37,951 bases of DNA from Chara braunii (lineage: Eukaryota > Streptophyta > Charophyceae > Charales > Characeae), in assembly GCA_003427395.1 (NCBI GenBank), contig BFEA01000305.1:902311-940261 (forward strand), in the 5' to 3' direction. The notes beneath the pieces are model-generated. The model was not told the origin of the DNA. It did no database searches and worked only from the letters and a program-made list of their open reading frames with translations. The position numbers were made by a program, and so were the translations under genes. Positions 10,235 through 19,612 of the stretch are shown here, in pieces (position 1 is the first letter of the stretch; each line of letters opens with the position of its first letter).

Positions 10235-11395
10235 CATAGTTGCGGCGCACCAGTGCGCAGTGCGGGGCGGGGCGGTGCGCACTGCGCTGTGCGCTGGAAT
10301 GACAGCGCGTGCACTGTGCGCNNNNNNNNNNNNNNNNNNNNNNNNNNNNNNNNNNNNNNNNNNNNNNNNNNNNNNNNNNNNNNNNNNNNNNNNNNNNNNN
10401 NNNNNNNNNNNNNNNNNNNNNNNNNNNNNNNNNNNNNNNNNNNNNNNNNNNNNNNNNNNNNNNNNNNNNNNNNNNNCGTCATTTCGAGGGCCCCTGCAGG
10501 TACCTCAAATGGCTCCTACAATACATGTGGAGCCATTGAGGGCCACTGCTTCAATGAGAAGCATGGCCTCGTCACATGTGGGAGAGATGGGGGCAGACCA
10601 CTAATATATGCTGTGGATTCAAGTTCAGGGCTGTGGCTCGACAGTTATGGGTCACCAATTCAGCTACACCCTGTTCGTGTCTCCACGTGATTCTCAGGGC
10701 CTCCCTCCACCACTCACCAAATGTATATAATATTAGTAGAATGAATCTTCTGCTAAAACACGGAACCATACACCGCCATATGCTATATCTTTTGTGCATC
10801 CCCACTGGACGTATTCGTAAGAAAACAAAAACAAAAAAACAAGAGAGCCGCGGGCATCTTCATCCTAACCCATAACTGCCGACATGCAGACCTGAACGCC
10901 TATCTTCAGCATATATTGGTGGTCGGCTGGCCATGGAACACGCAATTTGTGACTTCTGTGAAATTTCGCGGGGAAGGTCGTTATTAGGCGACTACCCCTT
11001 CTTGCGAACTTACCCCATTACTGTGTGGGATTTGCAGAAGGGAGCGGGAAGGACAGCTTTCATACCCAGCCTAAAAAAAAAAGTTGGAATGAGCCCTATT
11101 TTGTGCTTCGGACTGCTTCGCCATTCTGAAACTTTTGGGGGAAGGGCCTGCGAAAATCGAAATTTCGGCAGCCCTTACCCAAAAGAAAAGTTTGGGCCGT
11201 GTGTGTGGCCGGTTTGCGAGCTTGCGTGGTGCGTTTAACATTTTTGCCGAGTTGGGGGCCCAAAGAAATTATAAAACCCCTACTTTTTTTTTTTTTTGGG
11301 GGGACCTAATTTTTCAAGTGCGCTGCGCTTCGGTGTGCTGCCCGCGGTGCACAATTCGACTGCAAATCCGCGCACCAAGGTGCGCCGCAACTATG
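10235..11395. mobile_element. hAT-like non-autonomous DNA transposon
   Basis: Perfect 17-bp terminal inverted repeats, CATAGTTGCGGCGCACC (10235-10251) and its complement (11379-11395). The 8 bases outside are GACCGCAC (10227-10234) and GACCGGAC (11396-11403), an 8-bp target duplication with one difference, the length used by hAT elements. The terminal CA..GTTGC also matches the second hAT-like insert at 12363. The interior has a GTGCGC-rich subterminal block, a 155-base N gap and no transposase-like frame. It sits in the leader of the gypsy element and is therefore younger. Confidence 0.75.
10322..10476. other. Assembly gap (155 N)
   Basis: Run of undetermined bases. It falls just inside the GTGCGC-rich left end of the hAT-like element, where self-complementary sequence would be hard to assemble. 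Confidence 0.99.
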
Positions 11396-11725
11396 GACCG
11401 GACCCATTCGTTAAGTCAGACCTCTCTTTGAATTACTTTTCTATTTATTTTACTCTGCTGCATCGATGCAATTCTCTAGTCCAAATGAATCACCGCTCTG
11501 GCCAGGAGTTCTATCTTTTCTTCTGTGATTTTTTTTTATTTCCCCCCCACCTTCATCTGAGCTTTCGATGTCCAGTATTGAGACGCGTGCGCAGAAAGCG
11601 GAAAGAGAGAGAAAGGAGAGAGGTGTTCTTTTTGAGAGTGTGAGAAAGGGGAAGATGAGCATTCGTCCAAATGTGAGCGAAGAGCAGACCCTCTAGAGAG
11701 ATCTACTGACACTGCATCCTTCAGC

Positions 11726-12362
11726 ATGGCAGACATCTCATCTGCCCAATAGCAGGCCATGCTGGACGCAGCGGATGAGAGCGAGAAACCGTTCTTTCAT
11801 AAACTTTATGAGGAAGGCAGAGGCAGCAGCTAAAGCAACAAGTATTGCTGCCCAAGTGGCTCTCCTCGCTGTTCCGGAGACCATTGATAACCGGTTCAGA
11901 GAGATGTTAGCCGCTGCCGTAGCAGCCTTGGTTCAACTGCGTACTTTAGAAGATTTTGAGTCGCGCTTGACAGCTCTAGAGCAGCGGAACCAAGAGCTGC
12001 AGGCTGAGATTGCAGACCTCAAACAGGCGCAACTGACCATCCCTCATCCTTTTAATCCTTGTCCTGCTGCTGTCCCAATCTTTCCCCCTAACACAGTCCT
12101 CAAGCAGAGGACGATGAGCGCAGGAGCCAGTGCCGGCTCTTCAAGCGACAGTGCCGACAGTTCTGCACTTGTCCCAATCCCAAAGACAGGGTCACCAGCC
12201 CAAAACGCCGCAGTCCTTGTTGGCGTACAGTACAGCCGTCCGATGTTGGACAAGAAGGCGGCCACGCTGCCGTCCAAGTACGACGGGGAGGGGGATCAGC
12301 TCCATGCGCTCATACTCTGAGGTACTGCGAACACCGCAAGAAGACCGCAGTATGATTATGGG
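11726..12362 (+). pseudogene. gag: gag of the gypsy element, N-terminal part
   Basis: The likely start is ATG at 11726 (MADISSAQ), interrupted by an in-frame TAG at 11750 and then a frameshift before 11775, after which a frame stays open to 12320. It encodes an Ala-rich segment and a predicted coiled coil (about 11930-12030, with repeated ESRLTALEQRNQELQ-type heptads), then a Ser/Pro-rich linker and a PSKYDGEGDQLHAL segment. This last part resembles the start of a retrotransposon Gag core. A further frameshift lies near 12305 and the hAT-like insert begins at 12363. Gag would form the virus-like particle; this copy cannot make it intact. Confidence 0.75.
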
Positions 12363-12661
12363 CATGGTTGCATCCCTGCCGACCGCCGACCCCGACCGTA
12401 TTGCAGCCGACCAGTAGGGCCGACCGGTCGGCGGTCTGCTGACCAGTCAGAGAGTCAGAAGCTGTTCTGCGCCTGTCTCTTATACACATCTAGATGTGTA
12501 TAAGAGACAGGTANNGGGGTATTTGGGGTGGGTATGGGGGTGTTCGTGGGATTATTAGGGGTTCTGGACCGAAATGCAGGGTGCCGACGACCCCTGACCG
12601 GTAGGTGCCGACAAGCCGACTGGTCGGCGGGGGTCGCCGACGGTCGGCGTGTGCAACACTG
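12363..12661. mobile_element. hAT-like MITE inserted in gag
   Basis: The exact 8-bp target duplication ATTATGGG flanks it (12355-12362 and 12662-12669). Ends are CATGGTTGCA and the complement of CAGTGTTGCA, imperfect terminal inverted repeats that continue into GCCGACCG-rich subterminal sequence on both sides. About 300 bp with no coding capacity. Its centre is disturbed by a sequencing-adapter sequence and two Ns, so the true internal length is unknown. Confidence 0.82.
12473..12510. other. Nextera mate-pair junction adapter (assembly artefact)
   Basis: Two 19-bp Tn5 mosaic ends back to back: CTGTCTCTTATACACATCT (12473-12491) immediately followed by its reverse complement (12492-12510). This is the known circularisation junction of Nextera mate-pair libraries, not genomic DNA. 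Two Ns follow at 12514-12515. Confidence 0.97.
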
Positions 12662-12669
12662 ATTATGGG

Positions 12670-12962
12670 CACAAATACTAAGCCCGCTGTACGGATTTTA
12701 TTGAACTCCAAGCTGTTTGTGCAGGTTACGAAAGGATTGACCTAACTGAGTGGCTGAAGGTGACTCTTGTAAGTACTCTTGAGGACCTGCTCATCACGCA
12801 GTATCAAGATAAGCCCGTTGCACTCAAAGCAAGGCTAAAACTTGAGGCCCTCAAGGGCCAAAAGTGAAGTGCTTCCATGCAGGCCTTGGAACAGCATTTG
12901 GCTACCGTCTTAACCAGAAAACAAGTTACCTTTGAAAAACGGGTTCTGAGAAATCGCTGCTA
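12670..12962 (+). pseudogene. gag: gag of the gypsy element, central part
   Basis: After the MITE the Gag reading frame resumes: FIELQAVCAGYERIDLTEWL, then a segment ending LEALKGQK, an in-frame TGA at 12865-12867, and SASMQALEQHLATVLT. A Trp-containing position followed by Met-Gln-Leu is usual at this place in retrotransposon Gag, so the TGA probably replaces TGG. The frame ends with a stop at 12959-12961, where the palindrome-rich insert disrupts it. Confidence 0.7.
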
Positions 12963-13553
12963 AATTTCCAAATAGAAGGTACCCTCGAATACAAGGTACG
13001 TACCTTGTATTCGAGGTGTGCCTGTCTGTTTCGAATAGAAGGTACCCTGCAGACTCTGAAGGATACTTCGCGTGAGCTCTAGAACTTCACACAGTTGTGG
13101 AATCGATGTGTTCTTTTTCCAAAAAAAAAAAAACCGTTGCAACCCCATCCTAGTAGCAGTCAACGCCCGGCATGTGCGCCTGTGTAAGAAGGGGACTTGC
13201 ATGAGCACCATGCAGAGACCATTCATCCCGTCCACATCTAGCCTAAAAGTAGCCCCTAATACAGGCGATTGCATGTGAGCCATCACGCCATCCATTGCCT
13301 GCGGAGCTTCTGTCAGAGTGTCATTGCGTCCGTGGGAATAAGGGAGAGGTAGTGGGTTACTTCTTTCTGCCTTTTTTTCTTCTTCACATAGTGAGCTACT
13401 TACGGAAAGTGAGAGTTGTATTTTATTCCTCATATTATTACTAATATTTACTAATCCTCCTTCCCCCCTCCTCCCCTCCCCCTCACCTGAGGAAAGTTGC
13501 ACCCTAAAATTCGTTCTACAAGGTACGTACCTTGTTTTCGCGTTAAGACGGTA
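12903..13553. repeat. Palindrome-rich insert with inverted-repeat ends
   Basis: CTACCGTCTTAAC..GAAAACAAG.TAC near 12902-12930 recurs inverted at about 13522-13553. Inside lies a perfect 34-bp palindrome (12983-13016, centre GGTAC/GTACC), the string AATAGAAGGTACCCT twice (12971 and 13034), and a second CAAGGTACGTACCTTG palindrome (about 13519-13534). No clear target duplication. The outer left arm overlaps what reads as gag, so the right arm could instead be an inverted duplication of gag. The interior (13050-13500) is pyrimidine-rich and has no domain. Confidence 0.6.
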
Positions 13554-13589
13554 GTCTGTTCACTACTCCAAACTTGGGAGGACTCACAT

Positions 13590-14320
13590 GTCGTGCATGA
13601 ATGTAGTTATAGCAGTGGCCCCTAAAGATTAAGGCTCCCGGCTAGGACTCAAGGAGCATACAACTTGGCGAGAGATCTTATCGGATCTAGTCAACCTAGA
13701 GGCCAAAGACCTCGCCACGCGTGCAAAGACACCAACTGCAGGCAAAACTTTACGACACAAGCGGTTTGGAAGCAGCAACCAGCTTGCCTTGCATGAACAT
13801 CGGGAGGTTGAGGACCAGTCCTATGGGGATACTCCGACTCTAGATGATGACTTAGAGCCGGACTCCGACGCGGTCTGTTCTACATGAGCCCTTGAGTCTG
13901 ATATGAATGAAGAAGAGAAGCTTAATGCCTTTAGAAAGACTGCTTCAGGCAAGGGGCCTAAGCGCAGTTCAAGTAAGGGAACCATAACTCACCTTCCCAA
14001 GAATGCAAAGATTTCTGAGAAGTGAGAGGATGCTTCCACCAAACCCCACCGCATACGTCAAAAGGAAGGGAAAGAAGATACAAACTATGCGTGTGCTTGC
14101 AATGTCAAAAGTTTGGGCACTTTGTGCAGGATTATTACTGTTTGCAAGGAAACAGGCAAAGGGCTTAGAAGAGTTATCAGCACTCTCTACAACAAAAGAA
14201 GCTGAACACTCAACTGCAGGGCCCTCCAAGGAGCTTGAATATGACCAATGGCCTGCTCTTGAAGTCCGGACCGATGCCGAATCCAAGGCTATTGCAGTCC
14301 ACGTACTTTCCACCGAGCCT
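13590..14320 (+). pseudogene. gag: gag of the gypsy element, C-terminal part with damaged zinc knuckle
   Basis: A frame reading TWREILSDLVNLEAKDLATR continues to acidic TLDDDLEPDSDAV, broken by TGA at 13885-13887 and again at 14023-14025, then shifts. In the shifted frame a zinc knuckle is visible at 14094-14141: C-x2-C-x4-H with Cys, Cys and His present, but the Cys expected at the fourth position is Tyr (TAT at 14133-14135), with another Cys two residues later. The knuckle normally binds the element RNA. The first TGA is one C-to-T step from CGA. Confidence 0.78.
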
Positions 14321-14510
14321 TAGGAGGAGACTAAGGAAGTCACCTTCCATTCTCACCAGGAACATTGGATGCAGCTCAAGCAGCAGCGCCGTGTTCAAGG
14401 GCGTGTGGAGCTGATATTTTTTAAACTGCTCATCAACCGCCGATACATCCGTGTTTTGATCAACAATGGCTCAACAACTAACTTATCTTCTCCTAACGGG
14501 ATGTTATGTA
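14321..14510 (+). pseudogene. Retropepsin-type protease of the gypsy element, 5' part
   Basis: QGRVELIFFKLLINRRYIRV leads into LINNGSTTN, the position of the retroviral-type aspartic protease active site (D-S/T-G). The catalytic Asp is Asn (AAC at 14462-14464), a G-to-A change in a CpG context (ATCGAC to ATCAAC), so the enzyme would be dead. The domain is cut by the following insert and resumes near 15755. Confidence 0.72.
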
Positions 14511-14519
14511 CCCGATTGA

Positions 14520-15750
14520 ACTCCCATCCACAACGAATTCACACGTTCCCATACACACATGCATTTGCAGAGTAGACCCGAAGGAGGCAAATCCACACAA
14601 AATAGAGGATATGCACAGCGGAAGCTCAAAATAGACAGGGAATTGAAAAACGAATTTCAATTTTGTAATCCCCCGTCCTCCTCCAATCAATCCAAAGTAC
14701 TTGTTCCAAAAATCACAACCGCGTTTACAACAACCCCGAACAACCAAAAACAAGTGTTCAACGAAGTCTACATGAGTCTTCTTCTTCCTCCTCGCCACCT
14801 CATACCCCTGGCTATGGCTGCCGTAGCAGCAGTAACCTCACAACTGTCACAACGTGCCAAGCTGAACCAGCAACACCAATGATAGCAGCGCCAGCTCAAC
14901 GCCTGCACAGAAGTGCAGTGCTGGAAATCCATATGCCGAAGGAGACAACCGATGCAACACTTCGAAGAAGAGAAAAACGAAGTTCCTCATGAGGAGGAAC
15001 AACAGATATGGCTGCCAATTGGAGTAAGGCAGCGCCCAAACCCAACAACACAGTCTTGGGGAAGCTCTCGTGCAGAGCTGCAAAATAGCATCAGTGCAAT
15101 CTCCAACTTCATGTCCCAGCCCCAACTATGGCTGGGCTTCGAGGAAGAAGATGCCCTAGCCCAAAATAACGCAGCAATGCTTCTTCAACGAGCGGGCATA
15201 GTTTCCCGAAGCGAAAAAATGAGAAAAGACCCGCCCTGCCCGCTACTTCTACCCTCCGCCTAGACCTACGACGCTCTCCTCCCCGGCGTGCCCACTACTT
15301 CTACCCTCCACCTACACCTACGACGCCCTCCTCAAAGCAACAACCCAAAACCTATTTGTATCTAGATGGAAACAGGGGAAAATGGGGCCTAGACCTATGA
15401 CAAGGCAAAAGACAAAGGTCGAATGGCCGAGGACTACCAAACAGAGACTACTAGCGACAGACGCAGGGATCAAGCCGCATAGGGCACAACACTCACAAAC
15501 AAAACACACAGGTTGCAGGTCACAGGATCAAGTCCCGCAAGGTTCAAAACACACAAGCAGCAAATAAACAGGCAATACAGCAAACAAAGGTTGCGGGATC
15601 AAGTCCCGACAACGACGACAGGGACAAAATTAGCATACAGCCCGCTTGTAGCACTGCAATTCATTGCAGGGATACATAAGGCGGGCCTGGGAATGAAGGA
15701 AGTGGGACTGCAAAACCCTTGTTAGACCCAGGTAGGCAACCAAAAGGTTG
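14520..15750. other. Unclassified insert splitting the protease domain
   Basis: About 1.2 kb between the two protease halves that fits no retrotransposon coding pattern. It contains a 52-bp tandem duplication (about 15239-15341, CTACTTCTACCCTCC.CCTA) and GGATCAAG.CCCGCA-type strings near 15468, 15527 and 15597. Boundaries could not be fixed because no target duplication is obvious; TGTTATGTACC at 14502 could be an LTR start. Frames on both strands lack motifs. Confidence 0.5.
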
Positions 15751-16200
15751 TTACCTTGACACATGTTGTCAAAGATGTACGCCTCACCTTCGACAAAGAT
15801 CGCACGGTCACACATGAGTTGAATATCTCTGTCCTCAACAAGTGTCCCTTTGACGCGGACATTGGTTTGGGCTCGTTAAAGGCCCATTGTCCAAGGGGCC
15901 ACGTGGGCGGATTTATAGTTCGTGGTGCGTGCTTCCAAGGGGAAAGAGCGTACCGTCTTATTGGACGAGACGCACAAGTCCCAAGTGACTCTTTTGAGTG
16001 CGAAAAAATCCCTGCAAATCAATGCGCAGGCGCAAGGAAGGTGAGCATGTGCATGTAGCTTTTGTGAAGCCTATCCATGTGCCTTCTACTTTTGCTGCAT
16101 TTTCTACCTTGGAAAATAACTCTACTTCTTATCCAACTACTTCAATTTCGGTTGTTATTGCTGCAAATTTTCAAACTGATTTGATCCTCCACCAGAAGTC
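15751..16200 (+). pseudogene. Protease 3' part and protease-RT linker of the gypsy element
   Basis: VVKDVRLTFDKDRTVTHELN followed by NKCPFDADIGLGSL matches the second half of a gypsy protease, where a hydrophobic-Asp-hydrophobic-Gly-Leu-Gly loop is usual. A linker then runs into the reverse transcriptase after at least two frameshifts (near 16010 and before 16200). Confidence 0.65.
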
Positions 16201-17031
16201 CCAGCAAACATTCACCGTCTACGAGATCGATTTCCGAAAGTCTTGGTTGAACCTCGTGGAGTTCCCAAGTGTTTTGTCAAACACAAGATCGAGATAGTAG
16301 AAGGGAGTGTTCCTCCAAAGCACTTCGTTTACCGTATGGGGCAAGGTGAATTGGAGGAGCTGAGAAGACAGATTGATGACATGATCGATCGTGCATGGAT
16401 TAGGCCTACTAAGTCTGAGTTTGGCGCACCTGTCTTGTTTGTGCCCAAGAAAGGAGGCAAACTCCGGATGTGCATCGACTATTGTGGCCTAAACAGTATC
16501 ACTAGAAAGAACGTTCATCCTTTGCCACTCATAGATGATTTGTTGGATGTTGCAGGTGGATGCAAAGCCTTCTCCAAGATCGACCTCAAGTCTGGCTACC
16601 ACCAGATTGAAGTCGATCAGGTCGACCAACACAAACTTGTGTTCAAGACACGTAATGGGTTGTACGAGTTTATCGTTATCCTTTTCGGTCTCACAAAAGC
16701 ACCAGCCACATTTCAATGCCTCATGGACAAGGTCCTCCGCCATCAGCTCAACAAGTATGTTGCCGTTTACCTCAACGACATCCTGATTTTCAGCAAGTCC
16801 ATGGAAGAACACGTCAAGCACCTTGAGGAAGTTCTGCAGATTCTCAAGGAGGCAAAGCTGCTCCTCAACTTAGAGAAATATGAGTTTGGAAGGGACAACA
16901 TCATATATCTTGGGCAACGGTTGTCAGCAAACGGCCTTGAGCCTGAGGCAAACAAGGTCAAGGTCATACGAAATTGGCCTCAATCGACGAATGTATGCAA
17001 ATTGCGTTTCTTTCTCGGTTTGGTTGTGTAA
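16201..17031 (+). pseudogene. Reverse transcriptase of the gypsy element, catalytically mutated
   Basis: One long frame covers nearly the whole polymerase domain. Recognisable blocks: WIRPTKSEFGAPVLFVPKK, LRMCIDYCGLN, FSKIDLKSGYHQI, FGLTKAPATFQ, YLNDILIFS and YLGQRLSANG. The catalytic Y-x-D-D is YLND: the first Asp is Asn (AAC at 16774-16776), again CpG-context G-to-A. The Arg usual in IDYRGLN is Cys (CGT to TGT). These would abolish or strongly reduce synthesis of element cDNA. The frame fails at 17031 near the connection to RNase H, consistent with a one-base indel. Confidence 0.92.
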
Positions 17032-17632
17032 CTGGACGTTTGTACCCAAATTTTATGTCATTGCTCACCCACACTCCAAACTAACAAGCAAGAATGTTAC
17101 CTATCAGAGGTGTGAGAAGTGTGAGACTGCGTTTCAAGCTTTGGACGAAGCTTTGGTAAGTCATTTTGTGCTCCGCATTGCAGATCCCAACCTCACATTC
17201 GTAGTCACTACGGAGGCAAGCCAATATGGGATTGGCGCAGTGGTGCAACAAGATAATGGCGATGGCTTGGGTCCGTTCGAATATTACAGCAAACACATGC
17301 CCAGAAACGAGGTAGCTACCTCCACGTACATGCTAGCACACTGGAAGCACTACCTCTTGGGTCGTCACTTCAAAGTCTACTGAGATCATCAGACCCTGCA
17401 GTGGTTCAAATCGCAATCTGATCTCTCTCAGACGTTGACCCGCTGGCTGCATAACATTGATGTATATAATTTTGAACTGAAACATAAGAAAGGTTGTTAT
17501 AATTATGTCGCTGATGCTTTGTCTCCTCATCCTGAGTTTTTGACTTGCCTCATGAGCTCACATGACCTCCAAACGAAGCTAAACCAATTAAACTATAAGC
17601 CCATGAACTTGCTTCAGAAACAACAAAACTAA
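17032..17632 (+). pseudogene. RNase H domain of the gypsy element
   Basis: After the frameshift, FVPKFYVIAHPHSKLT and CETAFQALDEALVSHFVL lead into TFVVTTEASQYGIGAV, the RNase H start, where the usual first catalytic Asp (T-D-A-S) is Glu. FEYYSKHMPRNE and HYLLGRHFKVY follow, then TGA (17381-17383, one step from CGA) and DHQTLQWFK. The frame continues through VADALSPHPEF to a stop at 17630. RNase H would degrade template RNA during reverse transcription. Confidence 0.85.
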
Positions 17633-17635
17633 CTC

Positions 17636-17786
17636 AAGGGTGGTACCCGTAAGGCCAGGATTTCCCGGCCATTTTTTACGGGTACATAATTTCATTAAAA
17701 CACGAATAGAGTCAAGAGTTCCACCGCTAGGCTCGAAGAAAGAGTCGAGCCTAGACGGTCGTAACAAGTGCTCTCCGAACCGTGCG
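17636..17786 (-). other. Group II intron-like fragment inserted between RNase H and integrase (candidate)
   Basis: CTCCGAACCGTGCG at 17773-17786 is identical to 24646-24659, the 3' strand of a group II domain V on the minus strand. The rest has a perfect 10-bp hairpin (CTAGGCTCGA/TCGAGCCTAG, 17727-17754) and GTACCCGTAA/TTACGGGTAC (about 17644-17686). None of it reads as integrase. An organelle-derived insert is my inference from the 14-base match and structure only. Confidence 0.4.
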
Positions 17787-19050
17787 AAGAAGATCTGGTC
17801 AAGCACACTGCCAAGGATCCGGACCTCAGTCCCATCCTTGAGCAGATCAAGGTTGACCCTAGTAGTCAGCCTGATTTCACGAATGTGAGGGTCTTGCGTT
17901 CCGACGCTATGGGAAGTTTGATCGATTGTGTGTATCCAATGATGAGCCTCTCCGAACGCATTTCTTGGATTTGGCACATGGTCGGAGTGCGCATTTCGGA
18001 TTTGAAAAGACTTATTGGAGTATTTTGGAGCAGTTTCATTGGCCAGGAAAGAAGGGATAAAGGAAGATCTGGTCGAGCACACTGCCAAGGATCTGGACAT
18101 CAGTCCCATGAGCAGATCAAGGTCGACCCTAGTAGTCAGCCTGATTTCACAAATGTGAGGGTCTTGTATTCCGACGCTACGGGAAGTTTGATCGATTGTG
18201 TGTATCCAATGATGAGCCTCTCCGAACACATTTCTTGGATTTGGCACATGGTCGGAGTGGGCATTTCGGATTTGAAAACACTTATTGAAGTATTTTGCAG
18301 CAGTTTGAATGGCAAGGAAAGAAGGGATCTGCTAAGAGATTTATTGTTGAATGCCAAGTTTGTCAAAAAACCAAGGTCCATATGCAAAAGCCTTATGGCC
18401 TGCTGAAATCCCTCCCCTGTCCCGATGGGCCCGGTGAGTCGATTTCCATCGATTTCATGGACATGGGAAAGGTAAGGAGGACATTCACAAGTCATGGCTA
18501 TCATGGATCGTTTTTCTAAATTTCTGAATTTGAATCTTTTACAGCCTCATGCACCAACTAAGTTTTGTGATCGAAGAATTCCACCAGCAATAGATTCTGT
18601 TGAATTCCCCTCCCCGAAAACTCTTGTGAGTGATCGGGATATCAGATTCATTAGCGCAGATTGGCAAGACTTCACCTCTCAGATCTACGACATTAAACTG
18701 AAGAAGACATCTGGTCGACACCCCGAAGCCAATGGGTTGGCCGAGGAAATCAACCAGATTGTCATTCAACTTCTTCGCGCTCTAATCGTTCCCGATCAGA
18801 ACACGTGGCACAAGGAGATATATGAAGTGAAGGGGTTGTACAACAACTCCATTCACTCTGCGACTGGCGTGACGCCTAATCAACTGCACTACGGTTGGCA
18901 AATACGCAATCCTCTATTTTATTTGTTCCCTGACCGGTCCCCTGGTCTGACACCCGACATGCCTACTTACAATGCCAAGTACGCATGCTTGCTCAAAGCT
19001 GTTGTTGCAGCGATGAACAAGCGCCAGCACGCCATGATCAAACATGCTTA
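17787..19050 (+). pseudogene. Integrase of the gypsy element with internal tandem duplication
   Basis: The N-terminal zinc-binding region is present twice because of the tandem duplication. In copy 2 His codons at 18247 and 18262 and the Cys pair in ECQVCQK (18352, 18361) form an HHCC finger, with a TGA at 18286-18288 where copy 1 keeps TGG. The core follows: SISIDFMD (first Asp), a frameshift near 18505, MDRFSKF, SDRDIRF (second Asp, about 18632), then SGRHPEANGLAEEIN containing the Glu of the D-D-E set. WHKEIYEVKGLYNNS and TGVTPNQLHYG complete the usual gypsy integrase tail. Integrase would join cDNA to the chromosome; this copy is unreadable without several corrections. Confidence 0.88.
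17788..18335 (+). repeat. Direct tandem duplication, about 270-274 bp, inside integrase
   Basis: GATCTGGTC(A/G)AGCACACTGCC at 17792 and 18066; AATGTGAGGGTCTTG at 17882 and 18152. The spacing falls from 274 to 270 because copy 2 lacks four bases in CCCATCCTTGAGCAG. The copies differ at scattered sites, including a TGG/TGA difference, so the duplication is not recent. Confidence 0.92.
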
Positions 19051-19460
19051 GAAGTCGTACAAAGAAGGGAAATTCGAAGTAGGAAGGTATGTCTGGGTCG
19101 AGATGTCTGAATTTTTCTGAAGAAGACGGAGTATCACGAAAGCTTCTTCCACTGTACTATGGTCCTTAGCAGGTTCTGAAGGTCGTAGGCGAGGATGATT
19201 TGCGTACGTATCCGGTCTTCCACTCGTCCAAACTGTTTCCCGACATTGATAACGGGACTTTTCCCTTCCGAGATCCTATGATTCCTCGTGCTATCAATGG
19301 TTGTCACGAAGTAGACAGAATTGCTTCCCATGAAGGAATAGGGAGGAACAAACAGTACACAGTTCACTTCCTTTATCACCTGTTAAATGAATTCTATTGG
19401 ATCGACCAAAAAGAGATGCTAAAGAATGATCCTTGTGTTGTTAAAGCTTATGAATGACAG
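19051..19460 (+). pseudogene. Integrase C-terminal tail and chromodomain-like segment
   Basis: FEVGRYVWVEMSEFF, then after stops and shifts VLKVVGEDDLRTYPVFHSSKLFPD, the conserved link before a chromodomain. About 19300-19455 encodes EVDRIASHEGIGRNKQYTVH and FYWIDQKEMLKNDPCVVKAY, matching the chromodomain layout (E-V-x-x-I start, aromatic strand, W-x-x-x-x-x-L-K helix). Some core aromatic positions are altered (for example HFLYHLL where VKWKGY is usual). Chromodomains steer insertion to marked chromatin. Confidence 0.7.
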
Positions 19461-19600
19461 ATCGTCGATGGACAGACTGCTAAGTTTTGTGCAACATTTA
19501 CTCCTTATGGTCATACCGAAGCTCTCTTTCTGATCTACTCTTGTGACACATTTTGTAGGGACTCTGAATGAGTTACTCGCTCGAAGGGACCTTGCTATTG

Positions 19601-19612
19601 AGAGGGGAGTAG
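19601..19612 (+). promoter_or_regulatory. Polypurine tract
   Basis: AGAGGGGAGTAG directly precedes the 3' LTR, the place where plus-strand synthesis is primed. Confidence 0.85.
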
